Of a stretch of 64,000 bases of DNA, positions 35,023 to 45,321 are shown in pieces; within the stretch, counting starts at the first letter, position 1; every line of letters begins with the position of its first letter. Source of the stretch: JAWKZG01 sp041396125 (GTDB taxonomy: Bacteria > Pseudomonadota > Gammaproteobacteria > Competibacterales > Competibacteraceae); NCBI GenBank assembly GCA_041396125.1, contig JAWKZG010000004.1:288937-352936 (forward strand), read 5' to 3'. A model generated the notes under the pieces. That model saw nothing but the letters and a program-made list of their open reading frames with translations. It did no database searches and was not told the origin of the DNA. A program made the translations under genes and the position numbers.

Positions 35023-36423
35023 ATGAATGTTTATGACAGTGTGCTTGAGTTGATCGGCAATACACCGCTGGTCCGCCTCAATAAAATCGTCAAACCTGGT
35101 ATGGCCACAATTTACGCCAAAGCTGGAAAACCTTAACCCCGGCGGATCGGTTAAAGACCGCATGGCCTGGAACATGGTACGCCATGCCGAACAGGCCGGT
35201 TTACTCAAACCCGGCGCAACACTGGTGAAAGCACCTCCGGCAATACCGGCCTGGGTCTGGCGATGACGGCTGCAGTGCGGGGCTATCGGGCAATTTTCAC
35301 CATGCCGGATAAAATGAGCCAGGAAAAAATCGATATGCTCAAGGCCTATGGTGCGGACGTTATCGTCACCGCACCGATCTGCCGCATGATCACCCCGACA
35401 GCTACGTGGAAGTCGCCAAGCGGGTCGCGCGCGAAACACCGGGCGGATTCTACACCGATCAATACTACAATATGGACAACCCCGAAGCGCATTATCTGAC
35501 CACAGGCCCGGAGTTGTGGGCCGACACCGATGGCAAAATCGACGCGCTAGTCGGTGGTATCGGCACCGGAGGCACCATTTCCGGTGCCGGCAAATACCTG
35601 AAAGAACAAGCTGCTGCCGCTGGCCGCAGTGTCAAAATCATCTGCCCGGACCCCTACGGCAGTATTTATTATGACGAATTCCATAAAGGCCGGTCCGACG
35701 AACCGGGGACTTACCGGGTCGAGGGTATCGGGCACGATTTCATGGTCGGAACGCTGGATTTTTCGGTCATTGATGACATCATCCAGGTCTCTGATAAAGA
35801 TTCATTTCTGACCACCCGCCGACTGGCCCGCGACGAAGGCATTTTCGCCGGCGGTTCCAGCGGCACAGCGGTGCACGGCGCGCTGCAGGTTGCGGCTCAA
35901 CTGGGTCCCGGCAAGATTGTAGTCGTCATTATCTGCGACTCGGGCGATCGTTATCTGAGCAAATGTCATAACGACACCTGGATGAAAGATCTCGGTTATC
36001 TGGAGCCAGAACCCAAATTGCCCGGCCAGGTAGCTGACCTGCTGCACTTCAGAAACCACCCGGTGGAATTCGCCCAGAGCGGATGAAAGCATTGTCAGCG
36101 TGGCCAGACGGATGGCGCAACAAGGCATTTCACCGTTACCGATTATTCCCGCCAGTGACTCGCCCGTGACTCTCCTGGGCAGTTTTTTATGGTCCATGAG
36201 GCGGATTTGCTGCAGCACATGGTGAGTGGCGATGCGAACGCCAGCGACCCTATTTTAAGCGTCGCCCAAGCCGCTGAAAGGCCAGAGTTGCTCCCGCTGA
36301 TCCGCTGGCGAAGTACGGTCGGTGTTCGACGACGATAATGTTGCTGTCGTGGTCGATCAGGGCCGGATCAGCGGCATTATCAGCAAAATTGATCTCATTG
36401 AATACCTGGCCAGCCGGAGCTGA
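35023..36423 (+). pseudogene. Cystathionine beta-synthase with C-terminal CBS-domain pair, multiple frameshifts
   Basis: The region encodes, in pieces, a PLP-dependent beta-synthase of about 460 residues. Pieces in order: VYDSVLELIGNTPLVRLNKI; LNPGGSVKDRMAWNMV with the PLP lysine; TSGNTGLGLAMTAAVRGY; then the long intact part from SYVEVAKRVARETPGGFYTD to FRNHPVEFAQSG, including VGGIGTGGTISGAGKYLKEQ; and finally a Bateman module (DESIVSVARRMAQQGIS ... VAVVVDQGRISGIISKIDLI). Frame changes are needed near 35122, 35226, 35374, 36082, 36185, 36295 and 36314. The intact segment and normal order argue for a recent gene. It would condense serine with homocysteine; O-acetylserine or acetylserine-type variants cannot be excluded. 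Confidence 0.82.
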
Positions 36424-36457
36424 TCAAGCGGTTAAACGGCAACTGACCTGACCCAGC

Positions 36458-37204
36458 TCACCGAAATCCGGCAATGATATGATCATCCGCCTTGATCGGA
36501 CAAGGCGAACCACAGACGCCAGTGGTCACCACCTGACCGGCCTGCAGCCCTTCACCCAGTAATGCAGCCTGATTGGCCAGCCAGGTCATCGCACTCAGCG
36601 GGCTGCCGAGCACATCCGCGCCCTGCCCGGTTGTTACGGTCGCATCATTGATGATGAGCTTGACCGGCTGGGCGGCCAAATCCAGCGTCCGCCAATCCGC
36701 CGTGACTGCATCACCAAGCACAAACAAATGCGCGCAGGCATTATCCGCAGCCAGTTGCGCGGCACCTGCCGTGGCAAAATCGGCAAAACGCGAGTCGGGC
36801 AGCTCGATGGCCGGATGCAAACTGCCGATAGCGGCCAGCACCTCGGCTTCCGAATACGGCTCGTCACGCGCAGGCAAGGAACTGGCCAGTTTGAACGCGA
36901 ACTCCGCTTCGGCAACCGCCATTTTATTGCTTTGCATTGATGCACTACCGCCAGCAGCAATAATCTGGCTGGCCAGCAAACGCCCGCCTATCGGGCCATC
37001 CACGCCAATATGAGCCTGCCCGGTTGGATTGGTTGCCGCGATTTTCCAGCCAAATACTGTCTGCCCGGACACGGCTGGCAGACAGGCCTGAATAGCGTAA
37101 CCGTCAGCTAAAGATGCCGGACGCAGCGCCGGCGGTAATGCAGTTAATTTATCGCCCTGACGCCAGGCATGCCAAAGCTGTTCAGCGGCTTGTTGTGGGT
37201 TCAT
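36458..37204 (-). CDS. 2-keto-4-pentenoate hydratase family protein
   Basis: A 248-residue member of the MhpD/FAH-related hydratase family, which adds water to 2-hydroxypenta-2,4-dienoates in aromatic meta-cleavage. Seen: DGYAIQACL, VFGWKIAATNPTGQAHIGVD, the acidic metal-site segment MAVAEAEFAF, HPAIELPDSRFADF, and the C-terminal GQVVTTGVCGSP. The length is a little short of MhpD (about 260-270). No catechol dioxygenase or aldolase lies nearby, so the natural substrate is uncertain. It converges with the CBS gene, whose stop is 34 bases away. Confidence 0.82.
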   Translation of the reverse strand: MNPQQAAEQLWHAWRQGDKLTALPPALRPASLADGYAIQACLPAVSGQTVFGWKIAATNPTGQAHIGVDGPIGGRLLASQIIAAGGSASMQSNKMAVAEAEFAFKLASSLPARDEPYSEAEVLAAIGSLHPAIELPDSRFADFATAGAAQLAADNACAHLFVLGDAVTADWRTLDLAAQPVKLIINDATVTTGQGADVLGSPLSAMTWLANQAALLGEGLQAGQVVTTGVCGSPCPIKADDHIIAGFR

Positions 37205-37399
37205 ATCAGTTGCTCCGTTAGCACGTTCTGGTTATTGACATAGCATTCCCCCCTCGCAGAAAACTCGCGGGAAAAGGGAGAAAGAGAACAAAAGGAGCAT
37301 CAGTATGCCGCAACGCGCTATAGCTGGGAAATACCCCTCACATTCTCCTTTTTGAGCAAGGACGACTGAACAGCGCTATTGCGTTGCTAGATGAGAGGC

Positions 37400-37430
37400 A
37401 AAAAAATACCCCGACCATCAGGCCGGGGCA
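37400..37430 (-). terminator. Intrinsic terminator downstream of the cohesin/IPTL-CTERM gene
   Basis: On the minus strand a stem CCCCGGCC/GGTCGGGG with a short loop is followed by ATTTTTTT. It lies 28 bases after the stop of the 37458 gene, so it ends that transcription unit. Confidence 0.75.
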
Positions 37431-37457
37431 TTGTGCAGATTGCTTTTTATGGTCAGT

Positions 37458-39689
37458 TTAGCGACGGCGGCGCTGGCCTGCCAGTAAAGTGGCAAAACCA
37501 AGCAGACCCGACATCAGGATGATACCCCACTGGGATAATGTGGGTATGGGCTTCGTAGTGCCGGTTCCCGGTATTGGAAACGGGAATGTATCGTCCTCGG
37601 CGGCACAGCTTAACGCAATCGTTTGCGTGTTCGCATTATCGAACGCGATGCTTAACTCACCGGTTTGTGCAGTATCCGTAGCCGTACAGCTGATAACGAT
37701 CGTACAGCTGTTAGTTGGTGCCAGATCCGTCGGACAGTTATTGCTATCAATTGTAAAAGGACCGGTTACGGAGGGAGAAATATTTTCCAGATCCGCCGTC
37801 CCATCATTACCTAGGGTAGCAACACCTGTCGCGACCTCCCCGACCGGAGCTTGTAGCGTCAATTGTGTTGGCGGCGAAATTACAGGATCGGGCACGGGCA
37901 CAACACCGGTGCAGGTTAGCGTCGCATCGAGGTTCCCCCCATTATCAGGATCATTCGTGGGTACCCGTAATGTTCCCGTGTAGAGTTGCTCTAGCGCTGG
38001 CGTACAAGTCACCGCAACCGTGCAGGTGCCAGACGTGCCGAGATCCAGGCCATTGGTGCAGTTATTTGTGTCGATGGCGAACACACCGCCAGCATCGTCA
38101 AACAAAACCGCATCGCCAGACAAGACCAAAGCCGCCGTACCGTTACTGGTCACCGTTGAGTTCTGTGCTGTGCTGGTCTCGGTGACATTTTGGTCGCCGA
38201 AATTGATACCGGAAATGATTCCACTCGGCGCTATGCCATTACAGGTCAGTGTCGAATCCTGATCACCTGCGTTGGTGGGCACCCGTAAAACTCCATTGAC
38301 CGGCCCTACCGCCGCTGGCGTGCAGGTCACTGAAACGGTGCAGGTGCCATTCGTACTGAGGTTCAGGCCATTGGTGCAGTTATTCGTGCCGATGGCAAAC
38401 ACACCGCTGGGATTAGTCGGCAGGGTAGCGGCGCCTGACACAATCAAGTCCGCCGTGCCGTTACTGGTCAGGGTCGCATCCTGCGGTGCGCTGGCTACAC
38501 TAACATCCTGGTCGCCGAAATCAATGTCGGTGATAGTACCGGAAGGCGTGGGAGCCGCCTCACCTGTACAGTTAAGGGTAGCGTCGAGATTGCCCGCGTT
38601 GGTGGGCACCCGTAAAGTTCCACTGACGGGCCCTACCGCCGCTGGCGTGCAGGTCACTGAAACGGTGCAGGGGCTGCCGCCAGACGGGCCGAGGTTCAGA
38701 CCATTGGTACAGTTATTCGTGTCGATGGCAAACACACTGCTGGATTGGTCAGCAGGGTAGCGGCGCCCGACACAATCAAATCGCCCGTTCCGGTGCTGGT
38801 TACCGTGGCATTTTCCGGAGCGCTAGTCACGGCTATTGTTTCAGTGCCGAAATTAACAGGACTAGTAATATTTCCATTCGGCGCCAAACCAGCGCACAGC
38901 AGCGCTGTATCAATATTGCCTGCATTGGTCGGTATCCGCAGTACGCCGTTAAACGGTCCCGCCGCTGTCGGCGTGCAAGTCACTGATACGGTACAGGTGC
39001 CATTCGTACTGAGGTTCAGGCTATTGGTGCAGTTATTCGTGCCGATGGCAAACACACTGCTGGGATTGGTCGGCAAGCTGACAGGGGTCGACACAATCAA
39101 GTCCGCCGTGCCGTCACTGGTCAGAGTCGCATCCAGTGGTGCGGTGGTTACGTTAAACGTTTCGCTGCCGAGATCGAGCGGATCCGGGGTGATTGTGCCG
39201 CTGGGTGTGCCTGTGATGGTGATTTGGCCACTGGTTGCATTACAAATGCCCTCGTTACTATCCGTATTGCGACAAGTGCCAGTGCCACCTGCATTACTAA
39301 CTGTCAAAGGTTCGATACTAGGTGCGGTCGCGCCAGCGTCAATGTCGAAACTAACTGAGCCAGCGCCGTCTCCTAATGCTACTAACGTCGGGACACCAAC
39401 ATTGGTGAAAGTCATAGTAATTAAACCCACACCATCATCATTGCATGTTGCAATGCTAGCATTAGGAATCGTGGGACAAGTTAACGTATTAACTGTCAAG
39501 ACAGCTGAGTCATAAGCCAATGTGTACTGTGTTGCAGCGAGATTCCCATCACCTGTAAACGTCAAATCGACAGATATGTCAGTATCACCAGGTGCTCCAG
39601 AAGCCATTCCTGCTGTAAACTGAGCGGCTTGCGCAGTGGCTAATCCATTAAGCAACATTAATAGAAAAAAGCTGGTTAAAAATTTTCAT
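37458..39689 (-). CDS. Secreted cohesin-like / choice-of-anchor D repeat protein with IPTL-CTERM anchor, frameshifted
   Basis: Joined frames give about 743 residues. A signal peptide (FFLLMLLNGLATAQAA) is followed by a cohesin-like domain of about 110 residues (GDTDISVDLTFTGDGNLAAT then QYTLAYDSAVLTV ... GDGAGSVSFDIDAG). Five repeats of about 105 residues of the choice-of-anchor D type come next, each with a FAI-(G/D)-TNNCTN core. The end is an IPTL-CTERM sorting signal: PIPTLSQWGIILMS, a hydrophobic helix and RRRR. The frame breaks at 38742, where a GGG run in sister repeats is GG here, and again near 39680 in an A/T run, hiding the true start at 39689 (ATG AAA ...). It is next to a dockerin-bearing protein, suggesting the two bind. 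Transcription ends at the terminator at 37400. Confidence 0.82.
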
Positions 39690-39730
39690 ATTTACAAATT
39701 CCTACATTGAGGATAAAAAAACTGTTAGTG

Positions 39731-40564
39731 CTAGTCAGGAGAGCAGTCAGCTGCATTTGGGCCTTGGCTGAAAATTTCTAAAACATCGAATACATCGTCG
39801 AAATTAATCTCACTATCACCTGTGTAATCAGGCTGTCCACCGGTTAATCCTGCTGCTGCAAACTCGCCTAAGATATTGAACACATCATCAAAATCCCGTG
39901 TTCCATTCAGATCCGTATCACCCGGGCACAAAGGCTCAGTCTGAGCCGGCTCATCCAACTCCAGCGACACAAAATGATCAAACGCCAGATTGGCCGCCAG
40001 ATTTGGCGTAGTGCTCACGATATGCCCGATTTGCTGGGTGTCCAGCATACCGGTCATAGCCGTGCTACCAGCCGATTGGCCATTAATACTGAAGCTCACA
40101 TTATTGCCGTCCCAAACTGCCTTGTAATGATTCCAGCCATTGTAATTCGCCGCCGGCGCATTGATAGCACCGTTCAGCGTATTGCCACCGATTACAACGA
40201 GATCGGCGGTGCCGTCGCCTTTGACTCTTATCTCAAATTTAGGGCTGCTGTTATCCGAGGCGCGGAAAATAGTGACCGTATTACTGATGGTGCTGCCGGT
40301 ATTAAATTGGGTCAAGGCATAAAAAGCAACAGTATATGTGCTGACATCGCCCATGGTGTGGGTCAAGGTATTACCCAGTGCTGCCGCTTGATACGCACAC
40401 TCACCCTGATAACGCGGTAATGCGGCGCTGCCGCCACTTTGCGTCCAGCTGGCGTTGATCGTACAGGCCTGAGCCGGGTTGGCGATACAAAACAGCATTG
40501 CAAAAACACCGACTAATAAAGTGCTTAACCCCTTGCCATGACTTTTTACTGCAACCATCATCAT
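39731..40564 (-). CDS. Secreted protein with LamG-like domain and C-terminal dockerin-type repeats
   Basis: A 277-residue exported protein: signal peptide cut near ANPAQA, then a beta-sandwich domain of about 170 residues (YNGWNHYKAVWDGNNVSFSI, typical of LamG/concanavalin folds). The C-terminal pair of calcium loops is GDTDLNGTRDFDDVFNILGE and DYTGDSEINFDDVFDVLEIF. Both follow the dockerin F-hand pattern with acidic residues at positions 1, 3 or 5, 9 and 12 and a helix after, about 30 residues apart. The gene lies 42 bases upstream of a protein with a cohesin-like domain on the same strand, so the two could form a calcium-dependent surface complex. Substrate binding by the LamG part is not predicted. 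Confidence 0.8.
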   Translation of the reverse strand: MMMVAVKSHGKGLSTLLVGVFAMLFCIANPAQACTINASWTQSGGSAALPRYQGECAYQAAALGNTLTHTMGDVSTYTVAFYALTQFNTGSTISNTVTIFRASDNSSPKFEIRVKGDGTADLVVIGGNTLNGAINAPAANYNGWNHYKAVWDGNNVSFSINGQSAGSTAMTGMLDTQQIGHIVSTTPNLAANLAFDHFVSLELDEPAQTEPLCPGDTDLNGTRDFDDVFNILGEFAAAGLTGGQPDYTGDSEINFDDVFDVLEIFSQGPNAADCSPD

Positions 40565-40682
40565 ATCCTCGTAGTGGATCTATTATTACGCTGATGTATC
40601 TTAATAGCAACATAAATTGTTGCTATTACAACAAACGAATAGACTATTACCTAATACTCAGCGGCAAAGACTGCATGCCTCG

Positions 40683-42951
40683 CTAAGGCTTAGCGTTTTC
40701 AAAATAATCGATCAGCAACGCTTCGCTGTTGACGCCCTGACATTGATAAATACGGACATCGTCGATAAACCAGCCATCGGCACCAACGGCTGGGTCTGTA
40801 CCCACCCGAAAACGAAAACGAACACTTTGCCCTGCTAACGACGTCAGATCCAATTGTGACGCATTGTAACCGTTAGTTGTGAGTTGAGAAAATGCCAGGC
40901 GACCGGCCAACGGATTGCTATCAGTTGTGGAAAGCGTATCACTATAATCTAATCCCGCTGTTATCAATCCTCCTGCATCATTCCAGCTTGCGCCACTATT
41001 CGTGCTGTACTCAATAACGCCGCCGTCATAACCCGCCTCAAAGCCGATATAATGGTTGAATTGCATGCGCCCGCCCGCTACCGGAATAATTATATCGCTG
41101 GTCATTTCAATGGCAGAATCGCCGACCGCATCATCATCGTGCCCCCATAACGATAATTGCCCGCTGCGCGCAAAACCGGATGCGTAGGTCCAATGTGCCA
41201 CACCGCCACCGATATTGTTTAAAACCCATTGCCTTGAGCTAGTGTTTTCCAAATCGTCGAAAAATAAAGTAATCGGGTTCTGGCCGACTGGGCATAAGTC
41301 CGGTTCCTGCGGCTGGCCGCAAGGCGAGGTGGACAATTCAACCGCGTCCAGGGCTTTTTTGACCTCGCCACAATTGGCCGTCGTAATACCTTGCGTACCG
41401 ATTAAATCCTGGCAGGCTTGTTGAACAGCGTCGTAATAATCCAGAAAATTCGAGCCGCTGCTCAGATAGTGATTCAATACCCGGTAATGCACGGCAGCGG
41501 CTTTATCCAGCCCGATACCGTTAACCGTCTGGCCGTTGTAGCTGCCACCATCGACCATTAAGGCATAAGCGTGGTTCGGCACGCCGCTGTTACTATGCAC
41601 TCCGCCGTTATCCGAGAAAGAGCATACAAATCGCGTATCGCTGACTTTGGCGGGGTCGTTGAATGCGTTTGGGTTCAGCATATTGCGAAGAGCGCCAATT
41701 CCCGGCAAATCTTCGCCCATCTGCCAGCGCACGGCGAGCGTATCGGTACCGCCGCTATTGCTTAAATCAATGGTTTCGCCAAAGATATCCGAGAATGATT
41801 CGTTCAAAGCGCCCGATTGCATGAAATAAAGCAAATCCGCTGTATATTCGGTTACCGCATGCGTTAGTTCGTGGGCATCGACATCGTCTGCTCTGGAGAA
41901 CCCCGCGCCGTAGACCATCTGCGTACCATTCCAAAAAGCATTTACATACGGACAGTCAAATATAGCGGGACAAAAATCGACGGTAGAGCGCAAAACAGCG
42001 CCTGCATCGTTGTAACTATCGCGACCGTGCTGATTCAGGAAATAATCGTAGGTATCGCCCGAGAAATCATAAGCGGCGTTCGCATCCAGATCGCCGGTCG
42101 GCAAGACCGCCTTCGTTGCGAACCAAAAATACAGGGGAGCCTACCTGCCACTGTGGCGTCATAGATCAAGCGGGTTTGGCATCGGTGAGTTGACTGAAAT
42201 TCAGCAATACGCCTCCTTGCTGGGCATCGATCCAGATCAACTCCCGTACATCGATCCGAGTGGCCTCGATAAACCAGGCCAAGCGTGTCGGCGACTGCCT
42301 ATCCGTCAGCAAGCCGCGATTGAAAATCACCAGACTGGGGGTACTGTAGTTCGCATCGATGATCGCATAATATTTTTCTATCAGTGCGCGCGCGCTGGCC
42401 AGTGCTTCGACTGCCGTGATAGCGGGCGTGGTATCGAACCCGTCCAGATCCGGCAAGGTATCGGCCAAGACCGAAACAACCTGATTACCGCGCAGATGGA
42501 TGCTGACTTCTCCGGCGCTGACCGGGATGCCTTCATACTGCTGTTGCAAACGCACATGAGACATGCCAACAGCATCAGCATCGGCAGTCGCCAACACACG
42601 GATATTATCGCGGTCTGCCACGCCAAACGCTGGACCGAAATCCGCCATAAACGCTAAAGCGGCATTAGCCGGGTTCACTGTCGGAAGAATCCCCGGCAAA
42701 GCAAGCGAATCACCCTCGGCAAAACGCATCGAGCGAACCAGACCGGTTACCGCCGAATACTGCACAGCCGCCGGTTGCGTTAAGTCTGCGTTGAGTTTCT
42801 GGATAGCAATCGCCACATCAGGAAGTGCTTGCGCGTGTCCCAACAGCGGGGTCAGTAGTGTCAGGATAAAGCCCAGCACAAGCGCAAGCGCAAGCGCAAG
42901 CGCAAGCGCAACGAGCTGGTTGCAGCATTGCGGTCTTATTATTTCAATCAT
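40683..42951 (-). pseudogene. Secreted thermolysin-like (M4) metallopeptidase, frameshifts at 42105-42170
   Basis: The 5' frame (42951-42166) codes for a signal peptide rich in LALALA, then an FTP/PepSY-type propeptide (DGFDTTPAITAVEALASARA, LIWIDAQQGGVLLNFSQLTD). The 3' frame (42104-40683) has the mature enzyme: GDTYDYFLNQHGRDSYN, zinc motif DAHELTHAVTEY, GALNESFSDIFGE and DNGGVHSNSGVPNHAYAL. It closes with an accessory jelly-roll domain (WFIDDVRIYQC) and the tail ALLIDYFENAKP. Between them 65 bases require three frame changes (readable pieces RLIYDATVA, GSPVFLVRNEGG, PTGDLDANAAY). Lengths and order are otherwise normal for a neutral protease. The active site is intact, so real loss of function is not proven. 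Confidence 0.83.
42878..42909. repeat. Hexanucleotide microsatellite in the signal peptide of the M4 peptidase
   Basis: About five copies of GCAAGC (two diverged at the edges) encode the alternating Leu-Ala run of the signal peptide. Each unit change would add or remove two residues without shifting frame. Confidence 0.75.
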
Positions 42952-43045
42952 AAATGAGTTTCAAGCATGGTTACTTGCCGGTTGATCGACCTGTCGCAAA
43001 GCCAATACATAGCGCTTATTAAAAGCCGCTTGCTTCTACACTATC

Positions 43046-43834
43046 TCACTCCGAACAGGAAGGCTCTGCTTCAAAAGTATCCGTCAGAATTGTTTCGGCC
43101 GTTTCGTAGGCAACGATCAACTCCGGTGGTGGGGTGGAGATCCCTGGATTTTGCACGCTGTCCCGGCTGTTAAAACGGCGGGCGCTGAAGCCACCGGCAT
43201 CACCCAGTAATATCCAGCCAAAGTTGCTGGCGGGAGTGTCCAGCCAGGTTTGCACATCGGCGAGTAATTCGCTGGTGCAGGGCCAGCTGTAAACGGTTTC
43301 GATATCGCCAACGACAGTGCTGCTGCTGACTGACGCCAGATAATCACCCTCTGCGCCAGGATTTGTCCAGGTTTCTGCCGGGTCACGCCCGTAAAAACGC
43401 TGATGCCAGGTGGCATCGTCATTTTCGGATGGTGCCCCTTGCCCCTCTGCCCCGGTGGCATTGGTTGCCCCTTCTCCCCAGTCGATTGTCAATCGATGTA
43501 GAAACAGTGTGATCGGGACGGTATCGGGTGGTGCGTTGGACAGATGCAGTCGCAGCTCGGCATAGGTGATAATGGCACCGGCCGGAATTGCCGCAGCAAT
43601 GTCAAATTCCAGCAGTGCGCGGCGCAATTTCCAATTGCCATCGAACCCGACCCGACCGGCAAACAGATAATCACCGGCACCATTGGCACGTTCAGTAATG
43701 GTCATACCGCTGTCCGCAACTGTTTCGTACAGCGTGGTGTCCTTGCTGGCAGAAAGCACAACAGTAGTAGCTGCTGCTGTAGGCTCCAGCGACATTACGC
43801 TGAGAATAATTAGCGAAAACAATCGGCTCATCAT
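43046..43834 (-). CDS. Secreted DNRLRE-domain protein with D-x-F-E tail
   Basis: A 262-residue protein with a signal peptide (IILSVMSLEPTAA) and one DNRLRE/disaggregatase-like beta-sandwich: SKDTTLYETVADSG, LRRALLEFDIAAAIPAGAII, then HLSNAPPDTVPITLFLHRLT, then GSASFDSR-like text in GFSARRFNSRDS. These domains decorate carbohydrate-active and surface proteins. The C-terminus has TILTDTFE followed by AEPSCSE, matching the tail shared by neighbouring secreted proteins. It lies between the M4 peptidase and the DUF1501 gene, all on the minus strand with small gaps. No enzymatic motif is seen. Confidence 0.8.
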   Translation of the reverse strand: MMSRLFSLIILSVMSLEPTAAATTVVLSASKDTTLYETVADSGMTITERANGAGDYLFAGRVGFDGNWKLRRALLEFDIAAAIPAGAIITYAELRLHLSNAPPDTVPITLFLHRLTIDWGEGATNATGAEGQGAPSENDDATWHQRFYGRDPAETWTNPGAEGDYLASVSSSTVVGDIETVYSWPCTSELLADVQTWLDTPASNFGWILLGDAGGFSARRFNSRDSVQNPGISTPPPELIVAYETAETILTDTFEAEPSCSE

Positions 43835-43852
43835 AAATGCAGCAGCTTCCTA

Positions 43853-45261
43853 TTAATCAAAATTGTCCGATAAGATCTCATTACCAGTTGCGCCGCCAAG
43901 CGGTTTAAAAACGCCCTGTGGAGAATAATTGCTAAACCCCGGAAAAACACTGCTCAGTGTATTTGTACTGTATTGGCAGCGCTGCATAAGGTATTCGCCA
44001 AGAACATTGCGAAAATCCGTGGTTGTCGCTACCGCACCTTCGAACAATTCGGGCGTAAAGAGACCCGTTTTCGGATTGGGGTAGGTGACCCAATCCGAGC
44101 CTGGATATAAACCGGGCCACTCCCCATACACCGCTCCGCCTGCAACCGGTTTGCCGAGCGCCAGCATAATATTGCCACTGCCGTGATCAGTGCCCTGATC
44201 GTAGTTTTGAAAGGCACGGCGTCCAAACTCGCTTTGCAGGATAATAGTGGTGCGGTCGAAATAATCGCCGCCGCTTTGTGCCAGATCGTCCAGAAAGGCT
44301 GCGATAGACTGACACAGCACACCCAGCGAATTATCGAAATAATTGCCCGAATTCTGTCCGGTATGGGTATCCCAGCCACCAAAATCGAGCGCGGCGATGC
44401 GCAGACTCAAATCGGTGTCAAGCTTGATCAATTGAGCTAGATCGCGCATCCGGCGAGGGAAAGAACCGCCGCTTTCGATAGGATAAGGTACCGTGCCGCT
44501 GCCGGTATAGTCCGAATCATAGCTGGTTCGCATGATCTCCTCGGCGGTCAACGCCTGAAAACCAGCCTGTTCGATGCTGTCGCCAACAGGATTGTAAAGG
44601 TCTGGCAGCAGTTCGATCTGCATTAAATCATCTGGAAACTCCGAATTATTGTTCCATCGCCAGAATGCATTATCGATACGGAAATCGCCAGGGGAATACA
44701 CCGTCAGCGCCGATGTATTGCCCAACAGGCTGGTCGGCGGCGTGCTGCGAAACGCAATAATCGGGATTACCATCTGATCGGGATATAAATCGAGCGTTTG
44801 CGTCATGGCGGCGAGAATAGCGATGCAACCAGCCGGTCAATCCGTTGACCTGGCCCGGGGTGCCCTAACTCGATGTATTTTTCAGCATCAAAATGGCTGC
44901 GCGAGGCGATATCATTCGGCGTACCAGTGGCATTAATCACCGCCATCAGGCCGGAGTTATATAAATCCAGCAAGGGCGCAGCGGCCGGATTGAGTCCAAA
45001 ACCACTGTTGCCGAGCGGCAAAGCACTACCCGTGCCGCTATCCGGAATTGCCAGGCCAGGCCGCATCAGGGCGTAATACGCGTAATCATTGCCCAATGGC
45101 AGTACTACATTACAACCATCGATGCCGCCACGCAGAAAAATATAAACCAATAGTTGGTCATTCTCATTAGCGGGCGCGGCCCAGGCGTTAAAACCAGCGC
45201 CCATGCTGCCAAGCGAAGGCGGAATGAGTTTAAGAAAATCGCGTCGATTGAAATGGCTCAT
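43853..45261 (-). CDS. DUF1501 Tat-type exported protein, frameshifted near 44820 and 44862
   Basis: Joined frames give about 469 residues. The start is the ATG at 45261 (MSHFNRRDFLKLIPPSLGSM), a twin-arginine signal. DUF1501 blocks follow: LLVYIFLRGGIDGCNVVLPL, SHFDAEKYIELG, then across the break TPGQVNGLTGWLHR and ILAAMTQTLDLYPD, then IAALDFGGWDTHTGQN, ILQSEFGRRAFQN and GTDHGSGNIMLALG. The metal-ligand-like His/Asp residues of the sulfatase-like fold are kept. Two nearby one-base slips (one near 44862, one near 44820) compensate each other in part. The last residues are NEILSDNFD, the shared tail. DUF1501 genes normally accompany DUF1800 genes, as here. The function of the pair is not established. 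Confidence 0.87.
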
Positions 45262-45321
45262 AACAGATAGCTCGCGGTTGATAGTTGGGGGCTGATCAGA
45301 AGGTGCACGAATCGGCAAAAT

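Noticed and set aside
37458..39300. Regular ~324-bp repeats considered as a CRISPR or satellite array
   Set aside because: The repeats are in frame, encode anchor-D domains and diverge as protein repeats do; there are no short direct repeats with unique spacers.
42878..42909. Phase-variable on/off switch by the microsatellite
   Set aside because: The unit is six bases, so slippage keeps the frame; it could only change signal-peptide length.
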